NCBI RefSeq assembly: GCF_004210375.1
Contig: NC_134834.1
Coordinates: 148,895,009 to 148,959,008 of the forward strand
Direction of reading: 5' to 3'
Length of the DNA stretch: 64,000 nt
Source: Tachypleus tridentatus
Taxonomy: Eukaryota > Arthropoda > Merostomata > Xiphosura > Limulidae
Below are positions 47,343 to 58,424 of the stretch, in pieces. How positions within the stretch are numbered: the stretch's first letter is position 1; every line of letters starts with the position of its first letter. The translations under genes were made by a program, and so were the position numbers. The notes below the pieces were generated by a model, which was not told where the DNA came from, ran no database searches, and saw only the letters and a list, made by a program, of their open reading frames with translations.

Positions 47343-48308
47343 TTATTTGCCAGGTAACAGCCCCTTACGAACTAACATGGCAATGTTCCTTTTGGAATCA
47401 TCTTTCGATTGGAATCCGTGAATGGGTGTCAAGAAGTTATCTTCCTGGTTGTCCTGGGGGCTATACTGGACCTTCTTACATCTTCTGGTTGTCGCGTGGT
47501 TCTCTATTGGTTGTCGTTTGTTAGAATATCTGCTGGTTGGGGTCTGTTTCCAGAAACGATGTAATGGAACGACGTAGTTGTCTCGCTTCAAATCCCACCA
47601 GGTGGCTCTTCTGTGCCAGTGAGGTAGTCTTCCCGCTCGAGCGAGAGCAGCTATATTTCTTTTGTAAAGACGTCCAACCTTTGAAATATTTTCATTGTCA
47701 TCAATGCATTCCTCATCTTCTGAGACAGCTTCAAGAGAATTTTGTTCTTCAGAATTACCATTAGATGGTAGGATCTCTCTCTTCCAGTTGTACTCGTAAT
47801 CTCTGGGAGGATAGTAGTTCTTGAGAGGTGGAGGTCTGTATGATCTGAGGGCCGTCAGCCATCCTTTCCGGGCCAGAGCGGCAATGTTTCTTTTTCTTGT
47901 TGGTAAACTGTCTTTGCTAGTGAGATCGGAGAGTAAACGATCCAAAACGCGATCTTCAGTAGAAGAACCAATTTGGTTAAACATTTTGACAATATTTGGT
48001 GAAACTTCGCGAGATAAAGTTGCATTAATTACGTAATCAGGAGACTGTTGCTTGGATTGGGTGTTATCATCAGACCAAGATTCTGGGTGAATTGTGTCTT
48101 CAGGAAAAGAAAACGGCATGGATCTCAAAGCCATTTTGGCATCGGCAATTGTGTAAGGTGATCCAAAGTAATCCTCCTCCGTTGGCTTCTTACCTCTCTG
48201 AATTGTAGGTAGTCGGCCATTCTTTGCTAAAGCTCCGATATATCGCTTGATGTCACCAGATTCCAGGTTTATAGAGGGCGCTGCATGATTTCTCTCTGCA
48301 TTTGCCAC
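47343..48308 (-). CDS. NPLP1: NPLP1 neuropeptide precursor, terminal coding exon (321 codons)
   Basis: This exon encodes the peptide-bearing body of neuropeptide-like precursor 1, a secreted prohormone cut by convertases at dibasic sites. Four related peptides are visible. Residues 23-38 are YIGALAKNGRLPTIQR followed by GKK, an amidation signal. Residues 141-175 begin NIAALARKGWLTALRS after RKR and end before KR. Residues 218-232 are NIAALARAGRLPHWH between KR and RR. Residues 308-319 are NIAMLVRKGLLP followed by GK and the stop, so this copy is probably amidated. Other dibasic fragments include ATWWDL (235-240). Spacers are acidic (about 187-206). There are only two cysteines (201, 277), so no disulfide scaffold is apparent. 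The frame opens with GTG right after a TAG that forms part of a good splice acceptor, so residue 1 is an internal Val and not a start. No signal peptide is present; it must lie in an upstream exon at higher coordinates, which I could not find. Drosophila NPLP1 yields similar APK/MTY/IPN/VQQ peptides, and one has been linked to the receptor guanylate cyclase Gyc76C. Plus-strand frames across this exon are shadows. Confidence 0.95.
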   Translation of the reverse strand: MANAERNHAAPSINLESGDIKRYIGALAKNGRLPTIQRGKKPTEEDYFGSPYTIADAKMALRSMPFSFPEDTIHPESWSDDNTQSKQQSPDYVINATLSREVSPNIVKMFNQIGSSTEDRVLDRLLSDLTSKDSLPTRKRNIAALARKGWLTALRSYRPPPLKNYYPPRDYEYNWKREILPSNGNSEEQNSLEAVSEDEECIDDNENISKVGRLYKRNIAALARAGRLPHWHRRATWWDLKRDNYVVPLHRFWKQTPTSRYSNKRQPIENHATTRRCKKVQYSPQDNQEDNFLTPIHGFQSKDDSKRNIAMLVRKGLLPGK

Positions 48309-48326
48309 CTAATGATAGAAAAAATT
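48309..48326 (-). promoter_or_regulatory. Splice acceptor of the NPLP1 exon
   Basis: On the minus strand a pyrimidine-rich run (TTTTTTCTATCATTAG) ends in AG at 48310-48309, directly before the GTG at 48308. The AG is part of an in-frame TAG, so the coding frame cannot extend further upstream without splicing. The exon therefore starts in phase 0. Confidence 0.8.
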
Positions 48327-51300
48327 CACCATTTTTCTATTGTTACGAAGACGTTAATTACACTTTAACACTTTATGTACATTTAGCCTTGATAGTTACT
48401 AAGTAAATATGAAGTGAAGGTTTTCCAAAATAACATTTTGTAATGAATGTTTTTAAATGGAATCATAGTTTTTATGATTTAGTTCAAATATGAATTTCGC
48501 GTAGTCACTAATTATTATTTACTGCTTTTGACATGATTTCGATTAATTAATTATTTGTTTTCAAGTATTAGATTCATATACCGGATCCAGGTGAAACGTA
48601 AATACGAATTTGCTACATCCTAGTCAGAGTAACGCTTCGACTTTACATATAGTGATAGTTCGATAACATATTTAATTACACTCCAACTGCATGGACTGTA
48701 TAATAAAGCAGGATTAATTTTACGATAATTTGTGCCATAAAATATAAAAGTAAGATTATGTTCGACATTTTAGGCTTAAGATAGTATTACTTTTATCTTT
48801 GGATTAGTATATGGACTTAATTTAAACTTCCTAAGTTGGCAAAACTTCATGAGAAGTTATTAGGATTACTGCCAAAAAAGTCGTTAAAAGAATTAGAAAC
48901 AGTCGATAACTCCATAAAATTTTATCACTCTCTTTCTCAGTCCTTTAATTATAGTAAATTCTAAAAATATCAAGTTCCACTTCAATTGTAACGAACAGCT
49001 TTTAATCTGCTCCATAAAGTATGCAATTTCTTGGTTTCAAGTACCGTACATATTAAAATATCTTTCGTTTGTGATTCCTTTTAAATTAGAATTTGAGTGT
49101 TTGGCTTGGTTGCGTTCATAAACTAACAATGACGCATAGAACTGTGGAATGTTAGCTCTTAGTATCGCATTAGGTTTAGGGATACATCTTAATCCTACAG
49201 AAAAACAGAAACTTCTTTAGTAACCATTAGCATTTATAGCGTTGATGGAAATCGTTTTATTTCCGCCACGTAAGGCTTAGAGAATATAGTTACAGTAACT
49301 TTTTGTTGTTGTTAATTTCTTCCCTTTTTTTTTTTGCATGAGAAATATTTCGAGATGTCCGATGTACCAAGTGCTCATGCTTCTCGCTTCGAATTTCTGT
49401 GTTGTGAACTACAAACGAAACGGCCAGACACGTAAACTATAATATTACCTATACATCGTAATTTTATCAGTTTTAATATTGGCGATGAATACAATAGAAG
49501 AATTATGAAATAATTTTTATTTGTAAGAAACCAGAGTTGAGGCAGTTTCAATGACTGAGTCCCCCTAAGTGGTTAGACCATTACACAAATATATAAAGTA
49601 AATATATCTCTTTGACGCATCATTAATACCCCCAGCTAACGTCTTTTAAGAAGCCGAGAAAATTTGTCTACGCTATTATCAGTGTGCTACATTAAAAACT
49701 GCCAAGAGGCGGTGTGTCTAAGTGCTTTGTATCCACTAGAATATGAAGTTCAAAGTTTATTACTGATGATTAATAAGTTCGAAGTCGTTCATTTATTTTT
49801 CTTTTGGAGAACGGGAGAACAAACGATGAATTAGCAACAGTTCTAAGCCTAGAGAAATTAGATTTAGCTAAGCGCTCGAAGTTGTTCCAATTAGAAATAT
49901 CAAACTTATTTATAAGGTAAAGGTTGCTTGTTTATATTCATATAGATAACTGCTGGTGCTTTTTGTTGTTGTTGTCGTTTTTCTCAAGTTCCTCTTAATT
50001 TGTTCGTTAAGGTTCGAAATTAGAAGTGTGGAGAAAACAGCATTTAAGATCTGTTTTTACTCTTCCACAATTCTTTGCCTAATAAGCCTTTCATTCGATA
50101 CGAGAACTCGTCAGTCAGACTGGCGATAACATACGAAATATTCCACGTAACGCTCTTTATATAATATATATATACACACACATTACAATACGTTAAAAAG
50201 AATCTAGAGCGAAAAACATCTGTAGTTAACTTGTTTTAATAATAGTTTTTTGGTCTTTTAGTTTTCCAATGTGTCGTTGGCTTTGGGTGTTTAATGGAAA
50301 AAAACGTTGAACGTTTCCACGTTCACCATCAGAATTTAAGTCTCTTAAAGTGGCCTAACTCACATAAAAACCTAGAGAACATATTAACTTCCTACAACAT
50401 TCTTTATTAAATAATATCCTCGGTATATGACGTTTAAAACGATTGTACAACGTAAGTATTCCATTGTGCAGACACACGCTTTCTACGTAATGATATAAAC
50501 GACTGCATGAACATAAAATATGTTCAAACATAAAAAAGCGGGTTAAAGCATATGTAACTGTTATAAAATTAAAAGAAAATATAGAAATAATGTCTGTTAA
50601 TTTTACTTTTTATCTCTTTTTTTAACGTAGGAAAACCTGTCTGTTTGTCCATTATCTAACTACTACTAGGTTGCTGGGTCAGTCTCAGCCAAACTTTGTG
50701 GGATGATAGTTTGGAAAAGGGGGCATGTTACTGGGGGTCATAACCTCCTTACTCCCTATTATTGCCGTTTTTGAACGTTTATTATCTTTAACACAAGTTA
50801 ACGTTAACTACATTCATAATAGGCGCCACTACCTAAAATCAAAACAGAAAACAAAAAAGTATAAACTTTTCTCTAACACAATATGCACATAATGCGTGAG
50901 GGAGGGTACACAAATGTTGTATATGTAGAGAAATGCAGTGAAAAAAAAACGGCTGTCAATATTGAAATAATACATAAACTCACATGAAATTTCCTAATCC
51001 ATCAGCCACCATAAGGCTAATATGCAGAGCCATTTCTTGAATTATACACACTTTCTACTTCAACCTGTGGAACGTCCGAGCTACTTAATAACGTGAAACA
51101 GTGTGAAAGAACATTAAGGGCTGTCTGTTGAGAGCGGGTAACAATAAGCACCCCTATCGCCACTACTTTCACTGCTACCTCTTCCTACAAGATCATCCTG
51201 ACCATCACACAGTATATTCCATTTTTTTCAGTATATATACATAGCGAGTTCTTAGGTCTTACACAGAAACTTTGTTGAGGTAATAATGGGTGCAGTAATG

Positions 51301-51374
51301 ACACTTTGTTATAAATAAATTGTGTGAAAGTTAGATTTTTTGTCTTATTTAACATAGCACCACCTACATATTTT
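48327..51374 (-). other. Probable NPLP1 intron
   Basis: AT-rich, with no frame longer than about 60 codons and no SINE. It lies directly 5' of the NPLP1 acceptor on the minus strand. No signal-peptide exon or convincing donor was identified here. Confidence 0.45.
50625..50800 (+). repeat. Possible interspersed repeat fragment
   Basis: CTGTCTGTTTGTCCATTATC and GTCTCAGCCAAACTTTGTGG recall the style of the Helitron-like block at 44830-44900. The relation is weak. Confidence 0.2.
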
Positions 51375-51383
51375 CAGTTCATA

Positions 51384-51670
51384 CCCCGCCCGGCATGGTC
51401 AGGTGGTTAAAGCACTCGACTAGCAATCTGAGGGTGGCGGGTTCGAATCCACGTTACACCAAACACGTTAGCCCTTTTAGCCGTGGGGGCGTTATAATAT
51501 GACGGTCAATCCCACTATTCGCTGGAAAAGAGTAGCCCAAAAGTTGGCTGTCAGTGGTGGTTACTAATTGCCTTTCCTCTAGTCTTACACTGCTAAATTA
51601 GGGACGGCTAGCGCAAATAGCTCTCGTGTGGCTTTGCGCTAAATTACAAATAACAAAATAAAAAACCAAA
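51384..51670 (+). repeat. SINE-A, with 9-bp target duplication
   Basis: Near full-length copy (head GCCCGGCATGGTCAGGTGG) flanked by CAGTTCATA at 51375-51383 and 51671-51679. Confidence 0.92.
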
Positions 51671-52283
51671 CCAGTTCATAACCCGGACCAAGGACTAGTA
51701 GCTCAGCTCGTATTAAATAAAACTGGAAAGTAGGCTGAGAAACTGACACAGGTGGAATGAGCATGTAAGAGTTTGTATTAGTTCTCAACACAGCCGAATA
51801 ACACACATTCAGATATATATATTCGTATATTACATTCCGTACGTTAACACAAATTTAACATATAATTATGGTAATGTTTAATAGTAGTGATCAAGAAGGC
51901 GCTCTAACAACTACATATTTCTACCCAAAACTGGTTTTTTGTGTTTTCGTAATCAGGGGATGAGTTGAAGGAGACATTATTACTTCTGTGGTCAGTATCA
52001 GTCCACTTCCAATAAACCTAGATAAACAGTTCTAGAAGTGATTTGTGGGTTTTCTCTAGTATGAGCTAAACTTGACGGCCGTTATTAGACATGTCTGTCT
52101 CCACAACTTCTCTTGTGGCTAAACCAACATACGAGGCAGTTTCTATTGTTCACATCAGCAGTCTTGATGCACGTGATTCTAATTAAAGTAACCTTGTGTA
52201 AAGTAGACTAGACTAGATGTCATCGGAGACCACCGTATTACATTCTTTCCAAGTTGCTTCTTGTTTTTGTCACACACAAATTT

Positions 52284-53477
52284 ATAGAACAGTAGGGTGT
52301 CCTGTTTCTGTAGAACAGTACAGTAGAATGTAGTTTCTATAGGACAGTACAGTAGTGTTGTGTTTCTGTACAACAGTGTAATAGAGTGTCGTGTTCTATG
52401 GAACAGTACTGTAGAGTGTCGTGTTTCTGTAGAACAGTGCCATGTTTCTCTAGCACAGTGTAGTAGAGTGTAGTGTTTCTGTGGAACAGTATAGTAGAGT
52501 GTAGTGTTTCTGTCGAACAGTACAGTAGTGTCGTGTTTCTATATAACAGTACAGTAGTATCATGTTTCTCTAGTATAGTACAGTAGTGTCGTGTCTCTGT
52601 AGATTAGTGTCATGTTTCTCTAGTACGGTACGGTAGAGTGTAGTGTTTCTGTAGCACAGTGCACTAGAGTGTCGTGATTCTGTAGTGCAGTACAGTAGAG
52701 TGTAGTGTTTCTGTATAACAGTGCACTAGACTGTAGTGTTTCTGTAGTACAGTGCATTAGACTGTAGTGTTTCTGTAGTACAGTGTACTAGAGTGTAGTG
52801 TTTCTGTAGTACAGTGTACTAGAGTGTAGTGTTTCTGTAGTACAGTGTACTAGAGTGTAGTGTTTCTGTAGTACAGTGCACTAGAGTGTAGTGGTTCCGT
52901 AGCACAGTGCACTAGAGTGTCGTGGTTCTGTAAAACAATGCACTAGAGTGTCGTGGTTCTGTAGAACAGTGCGCTAGAGTGTAGTGTTTCTGTAGCACAG
53001 TGCACTAGAGTGTCGTATTTATGTAGTTCAGTATAATAGTGTAGTTTCTATAGGACAGTACAGTAGAGTGTCGTGTCTCTGTAGAATAGTGTCAGGTTTT
53101 TCTAGTACGGCACAGTAGAGTGTAGTGTTTCTGTAGTACATTACAGTAGGGTGTAGTGTTTCTGTATAACAGTACAGTAGAGCGTAGTGTTTCTGTATAA
53201 CAGTATAGTAGAGCGTAGTGTTTCTGTATAACAGTACAGTAGAGCGTAGTGTTTCTGTAGAACAGTGTAGTAGAGCGTAGTGTTTCTGTAGAACAGTGTA
53301 GTAGAGCGTAGTGTTTCTGTAGAACAGTGTAGTAGAGTGTCATGTTTCTGTAGAACAGTGTAGTAGAGCGTAGTGTTTCTGTAGAACAATGTAGTATAGC
53401 GTAGTGTTTCTATAGAACAGTGTAGTAGAGTGTCATGTTTCTGTAGAACAGTGGAGTACAATGTCATGTTTCTGTAG
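52284..53477. repeat. Minisatellite, 31 bp, about 38 units
   Basis: The unit is close to GTAGTGTTTCTGTAGAACAG plus TGTAGTAGAGC. Within 53221-53320, TTTCTGTA is spaced at exactly 31 bp. The 5' half is more diverged, with variants TCGTGTTTC and CACTAGAGTG. Minus-strand frames of 83 and 108 codons are translations of the repeat, which stays open because three units equal 31 codons. Confidence 0.97.
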
Positions 53478-55440
53478 TGCCAGTTTACTCAGAAAAAGTA
53501 TTACATTGTTATGTTATCGTGGGCATACGCCAAACAGTGCATTATTTCCGTACAGAAGCGTATGTTTTACGTACGGTGTTATCGAATGGTAATATTGAGT
53601 GGAATACACTTTGGCGGTACTTCGCCGTCGGATGGGAAAAACATTTATACAGGGGCGAATGATGTAATAAGTTAGAAAATAATATGTACAGGGGCCACAA
53701 ATGATAGACTAAGGATCAGGCACTTGAACTAACGGTAGAACACGGAAATTATGTTCGTTTGGTTCTGCAGTAGCTAAAACGTAAAATCTGTCGAAGTTTT
53801 TAAGGTTCTTTTCATCGTCCAAACTGATTTTGGGCGAAACACTTCCATGAGTAGCGTGAGAACAAACTTCATTGGAACAATCGCCAGAAAATCCCACCAA
53901 TCAAATTGGTTCTGAAATCGTCTTTTAAAAATTAAACGTTTTGTGAAAGGTTTTAAGCATTAGGCATTTTGCAGGTTTTAGTCAATTAAATAATAAGATA
54001 TTTTATAGAAATTGAAATTATTAGTATTGAAGAGAATTGGATAGATAACGATAGATATTCTTAACATTAACTTAGAGTTTAAGAAAAATTTTCAATTGTG
54101 TTTTTCCAGTTAATCTTATAGTTACGATTGATCTTTTCAAACACGTTTCTCTAAACCATTTAGTCATCTAATAGTTTGTGGGTCTCTGACTTTGTTGGTC
54201 ACAAAACTTATAGCCAAGAGCATTAAACATTGCAATTAATTACAATTACTACTAAATTTTACATACAAGAAAAAGTACCTGACTCCACTGACGAGACAAG
54301 TTTAAGTTAATCTATTAATTGAAATTATTTCATATACTTTAAAAGGGTTAACAAATCTTTTTATAATATAATTTGATAATCAACTACAACTAGTGTGAAG
54401 AATAAAGTTTTAAGTATGAGTTATTAATAATGTGATATTAAAATGATAAATATATGGGTATAGGGTCATAATAAATTGATATATTTGTGTCAAGAAAGCA
54501 AAATCCAGTAAGCAAAAGTATCCAGTGACAGGAAGGTTTTAAGTTAATCTACCAGCTTAAATTATTTCACGGACTTTAAAAAGGTTAATTGTGTTACACT
54601 TCTGATTTCACTGAGAACCATGTCTTTGAACAACTTATACCATCCACTGTAGAAAATAATTGTTGAGTATTTCAGTCGTGCTAAGAACCGTTCAATAATA
54701 ACATACAGTAAATCTACAGTTTTATTTTATATGCCACATTTTGAAATATAAATTATAGTGTGATTAATTCCTAATAATTTTGTGTAGAATATCCTGTTTG
54801 AGAAACAAAATTTGGCATCAATATTATTTGTATTTGTTCTCCCGGCATTTCAAAAGTGAATGTTGAGATTTACCTGTGCGCACAGCTTTTCAAACGAGAG
54901 ACAAACAAACGTTCGGACAGACACCGCGGTTCGCAATATATATTATATTATAATTCGTGCTTTCAATTGACTTTTTCTTTATACTAAGTGCTGTAAAAGG
55001 TAAAGACATATAGTAACTCGATATGTGGCTGGACTGATATGTAAACGAGCCAGTAATAGATTTTGTAATAATCCAACTGTTGAAAAATCACATAAACATA
55101 TAAATACCAGACTAGAACCGTGAGCTAATGATTTCAGCGTCATAAAAACACAGCTTAATATGCTCTCAAAGGCTGAAATCTAGTCATGAACTTTCGATTA
55201 GGTATTCCTTAGGCTTTATTAAAACTCAGTTCAGAGAGTGTGCGATGGACTTATTTTATGAGGTTGAACAGATGACCGTTTCGTTGTTTTACTAACCGAG
55301 TGAAACAGGAGTGAAAGAAGTAATAATTAATTCACTTATTGGAAGAAACACAAAAAAGTTGACATAATACATACAGAATAACGTATTTTTAACGTAAATC
55401 TCCAGAATGATATATAAATATTGAAATTAAGAATATTACT
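53478..55440. other. No gene seen; weak 55-bp repeat
   Basis: TTAAGTTAATCTATTAATTG at 54304 and TTAAGTTAATCTACCAGCTT at 54541 head two similar stretches of about 55 bp, 237 bp apart. Otherwise AT-rich and unremarkable. Confidence 0.45.
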
Positions 55441-55650
55441 TCAAGATTGGCAGAGATCTGGATTACAGAACTGTTGACCCGAGTTCAAATCCATGCAGTG
55501 CCATAAAATATTTCTCTCTTGTTGAGCTGTGACTACGTTATAAGAGTGAGTCATTCGCTTTGCGTGGATAACGGGTTTCTGATGAACGGCTGCTTTCCCT
55601 CAAGTCTATTTCACAATTAAGACCGGTGTCAGACATCTGTACCACAAATA
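55441..55650 (+). repeat. Old SINE related to SINE-A (tentative)
   Basis: CCGAGTTCAAATCCATGCAG (B-box-like), CTACGTTATAAGAGTGA, GGCTGCTTTCCCTCAAGTCT and TCAGACATCTGTACC follow SINE-A body order. Confidence 0.5.
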
Positions 55651-56041
55651 CAAAATATTTCACGGAGAATGGCAAAAAAATCCCATTCTCAGTCCTTTTC
55701 CCAACAAATTTATGAACTGTATGTGATACGAAGTTCAATGTAAGAATTGGTTTGGGTTGAGAAAGGTGAGAGAGCGGCCGATGTTTTGTCAGTTCTTGAT
55801 GGATTAAGAGATTGCAGCACTATGTGATTAGAGAAATATTAGAACAGCTGCAAGAGATTCTATGATTGTGAGAAGATTTAATTGATGTAAGAAAACGTCT
55901 GTATTCGATGTAGTTGTTGGAGAAACTGGTATAAAAGGACAGGAGAGAAATACCGAGAGATGAGAAAGAAAAAGAGTAACCTAAGAACCAGTTATATTTT
56001 AGGTGTTATTACCGAAGGTGGGCAAAGGTTAGATTGTCCCC

Positions 56042-56060
56042 TGTGTGTGTGTGTGTGTGT
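56042..56060. repeat. (TG)n microsatellite
   Basis: Short TG run followed by a non-coding block (AAAACGGCTGAATGGATGTT) that may belong to an interspersed repeat. Confidence 0.9.
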
Positions 56061-56304
56061 TAGCAAAATTTATCAAAAACGGCTGAATGGATGTTGGATA
56101 AAATTTGATGTAAATTTGGACTATGGTCCAACTTAGAAATGATTTCAAGGGTCCAGGGTCACAGCAAGGTTATGAAATTCCAAAAAAATCCCTATGTTAA
56201 CATGGAGCCTGATTGTTCGCACGTTTTTTGCTCTATAACATCAAAAACGAGTAAAGTTTGATGAAACGTGGTCCTTCGTGGTTCGTAACGATGGATACAC
56301 AGAG

Positions 56305-56421
56305 TGTGTATTTTCTTATAGCAAAGCCATATCGGGCTATCTGCTGAGCCCACCGAAGGGAATCGAACCCCTGATTGTAGCGTTGTAAATCCGTAGATAT
56401 ACCGCTGTACTAGCGAAGGGC
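56305..56421 (-). repeat. SINE-B, full length, with 13-bp target duplication
   Basis: CGGGCTATCTGCTGAGCCCA, GGAATCGAACCCCTGATTG and ACCGCTGTACTAGCGAAGGG form the complete minus-strand element. TGGATACACAGAG flanks it at 56292-56304 and 56422-56434, which fixes its ends. Confidence 0.93.
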
Positions 56422-56434
56422 TGGATACACAGAG

Positions 56435-58216
56435 AAACTTTAGTATTTCTGAACAGTTAAATATAATTAACGTGACATGGCGCAAGTTTTCGCTCTACTG
56501 AGTAACCCTCCAGTTGGTTATTGTAACAAACAGAAATTTATATTTCAATTTGGCGTGGACCGAATCCTGTTAAAGATTGTTAAAAACTTTAATAAGGTTG
56601 AAGGAAAATGACGTAGAAACATAGCAGCACCATAACAAAGTGAACCTATAGTGAAGTATCGCTAGATCTGATCCACAATAAAAGGATTTAAAAGGAATAT
56701 TTAAACTTGACTTAACACAAGTAATCGACAGGTTTTCTATCATACTTTGGATATCCGTGAAGCACTGTTTTCCAACAGTTTCTAAATCTGAAGATTCTTG
56801 ATTAGAGCACGTGACGTTTGGATCTCTGAAAGTTTTTAAACGTGCACAATCGCATGTTCCACGTGCTTTTTTTTTAAACAAAGATTTAAATAACATTGGC
56901 TTCTATTTTTATTTTCGAAACGTATTAAGGAAGTTTCAAACGTTGCCTCTATTCTTTAATCCGAAGAACATTTTATTTACAGTTTCGATTCTCAGGACAT
57001 CTCAAACGTATGGGATTACATTTTTTTACGTACATGTTTTGTATTACCGAAGTAATCTTGGGTCCAGTTCACAACTTCACGATATAATCTACAAATTTCA
57101 AATGTGTGCGAGACTGTCATCTGAAAATTTAATATCAGTTTTGCTTTTAGAAAAAGAAACAAAATGACAAAGAATCGATAATTTAAAAAAAAAAACAATT
57201 TTAATATCTTCTATAAAGCTTAAAATGAAGAGTCGGAACCAGTCTTGCCCTTCTACCAAACCTTCGAATATCAGTGTTGTCACTCAGTAAATAAGATCCT
57301 CACCTAGTCAGTGAACGTAAGGCTTCAAATAATAATTTTACGCCAGAGAGAGCGAGCCATTTTCGCTTGAAAAAACGTGTTTTTTCCATTTTTTTCTTAT
57401 CAGAAGATTCTTACCAGTATTGAATGGAAGCTCAATAACAGTGGACTTAGTTCACAAAAGACATACAAAAAAGAAAGAAACAAAATTTGGCTCTACGCCA
57501 GTCCTGGAAGTACTTGAAAACATGTTTTATCATGTGTGAAGTTAAAATGAGCCTTGCACAAGATTGGAGTATAACAGGTCCAGGCGTACGCCATATTTTT
57601 CTTCTTTGGTTCTGTGGCTGGATAACCTGGCATAAACAAAGTGACCGTATTACGAGTAACGGTCCAATTTGATTTTGTTTCTCAAAACCAATATCCAAAA
57701 CCAGATAGAGCGTGTATAAAATTCTATAGTTTATTAACGTACAGCGTTTTAAAACCAAGATTTCCATTTTCGCATCAAATACATTGTTTCCTTTACTTAA
57801 GTGTTTCGCCCTAGCGGCGAATATAACAATACTTTAATACCAGATACTGGTATATGAGATAATATACCAATATACAACTAACAATGTTGAAGGTAGAACT
57901 TTTATACGAAAGTTAACTAATCTTAAACATTTATGTAGTGTCACTGTTTCTACATTTTCGGTTAGGCTTAGCGTTGTGAGCAGGAACAATGTATTTCAAT
58001 GGTGATATTTTTTAAGTTTGTTTGCTAGCAGTCAAACAGCCAAGGTAAGAAATAAGTTATTTCATTAAGAATTGAAGTAAGTTATGACAATAATAATTAT
58101 ATTGTTTATTGGAAATATAGAAATGTTTAAATTTGAGGTTTATAATTACCGGGTATCAAACAAACTTTTTATTAATAATTGCTACTAGATGGCGCTAAGG
58201 AACCATATATAATGTG
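56435..58216. other. No gene seen
   Basis: Frames of 60-118 codons at 56570-57767 overlap each other on opposite strands and have no domain. A CTCF-like core lies at 58182-58195. Confidence 0.45.
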
Positions 58217-58225
58217 AGGAAGACT

Positions 58226-58415
58226 TTTTTTTTTTAATTTCGCACAAAGCTATTCGAGGGCTATCTGTGCTAGCCATCCCTAATTTAGCAGTGTAAGACT
58301 AGAGGGAAGGCAGCTAGTCATCACTACCCACCGCCAACTCTTGGGCCACTCTTTTACCAACGAATAGTGGGATTGACCGTAACATTATAACGTCCCCACG
58401 GCTGAAAGGGCGAGA
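58226..58415 (-). repeat. SINE-A, 5'-truncated, with 9-bp target duplication
   Basis: The tail begins as a T run and the copy ends at GCTGAAAGGGCGAG, losing the whole tRNA-like head. AGGAAGACT flanks it at 58217-58225 and 58416-58424, so the truncation happened at insertion. Confidence 0.93.
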
Positions 58416-58424
58416 AGGAAGACT

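Noticed and set aside
47537..48036. Plus-strand frames of 71-75 codons inside the NPLP1 exon
   Set aside because: Antisense shadows of the real coding exon; no homology features.
53092..53467. Long repetitive minus-strand reading frames (83 and 108 codons)
   Set aside because: They lie wholly in the 31-bp minisatellite, are overlapping frames of one array, and stay open only because the unit lacks stops in those frames.
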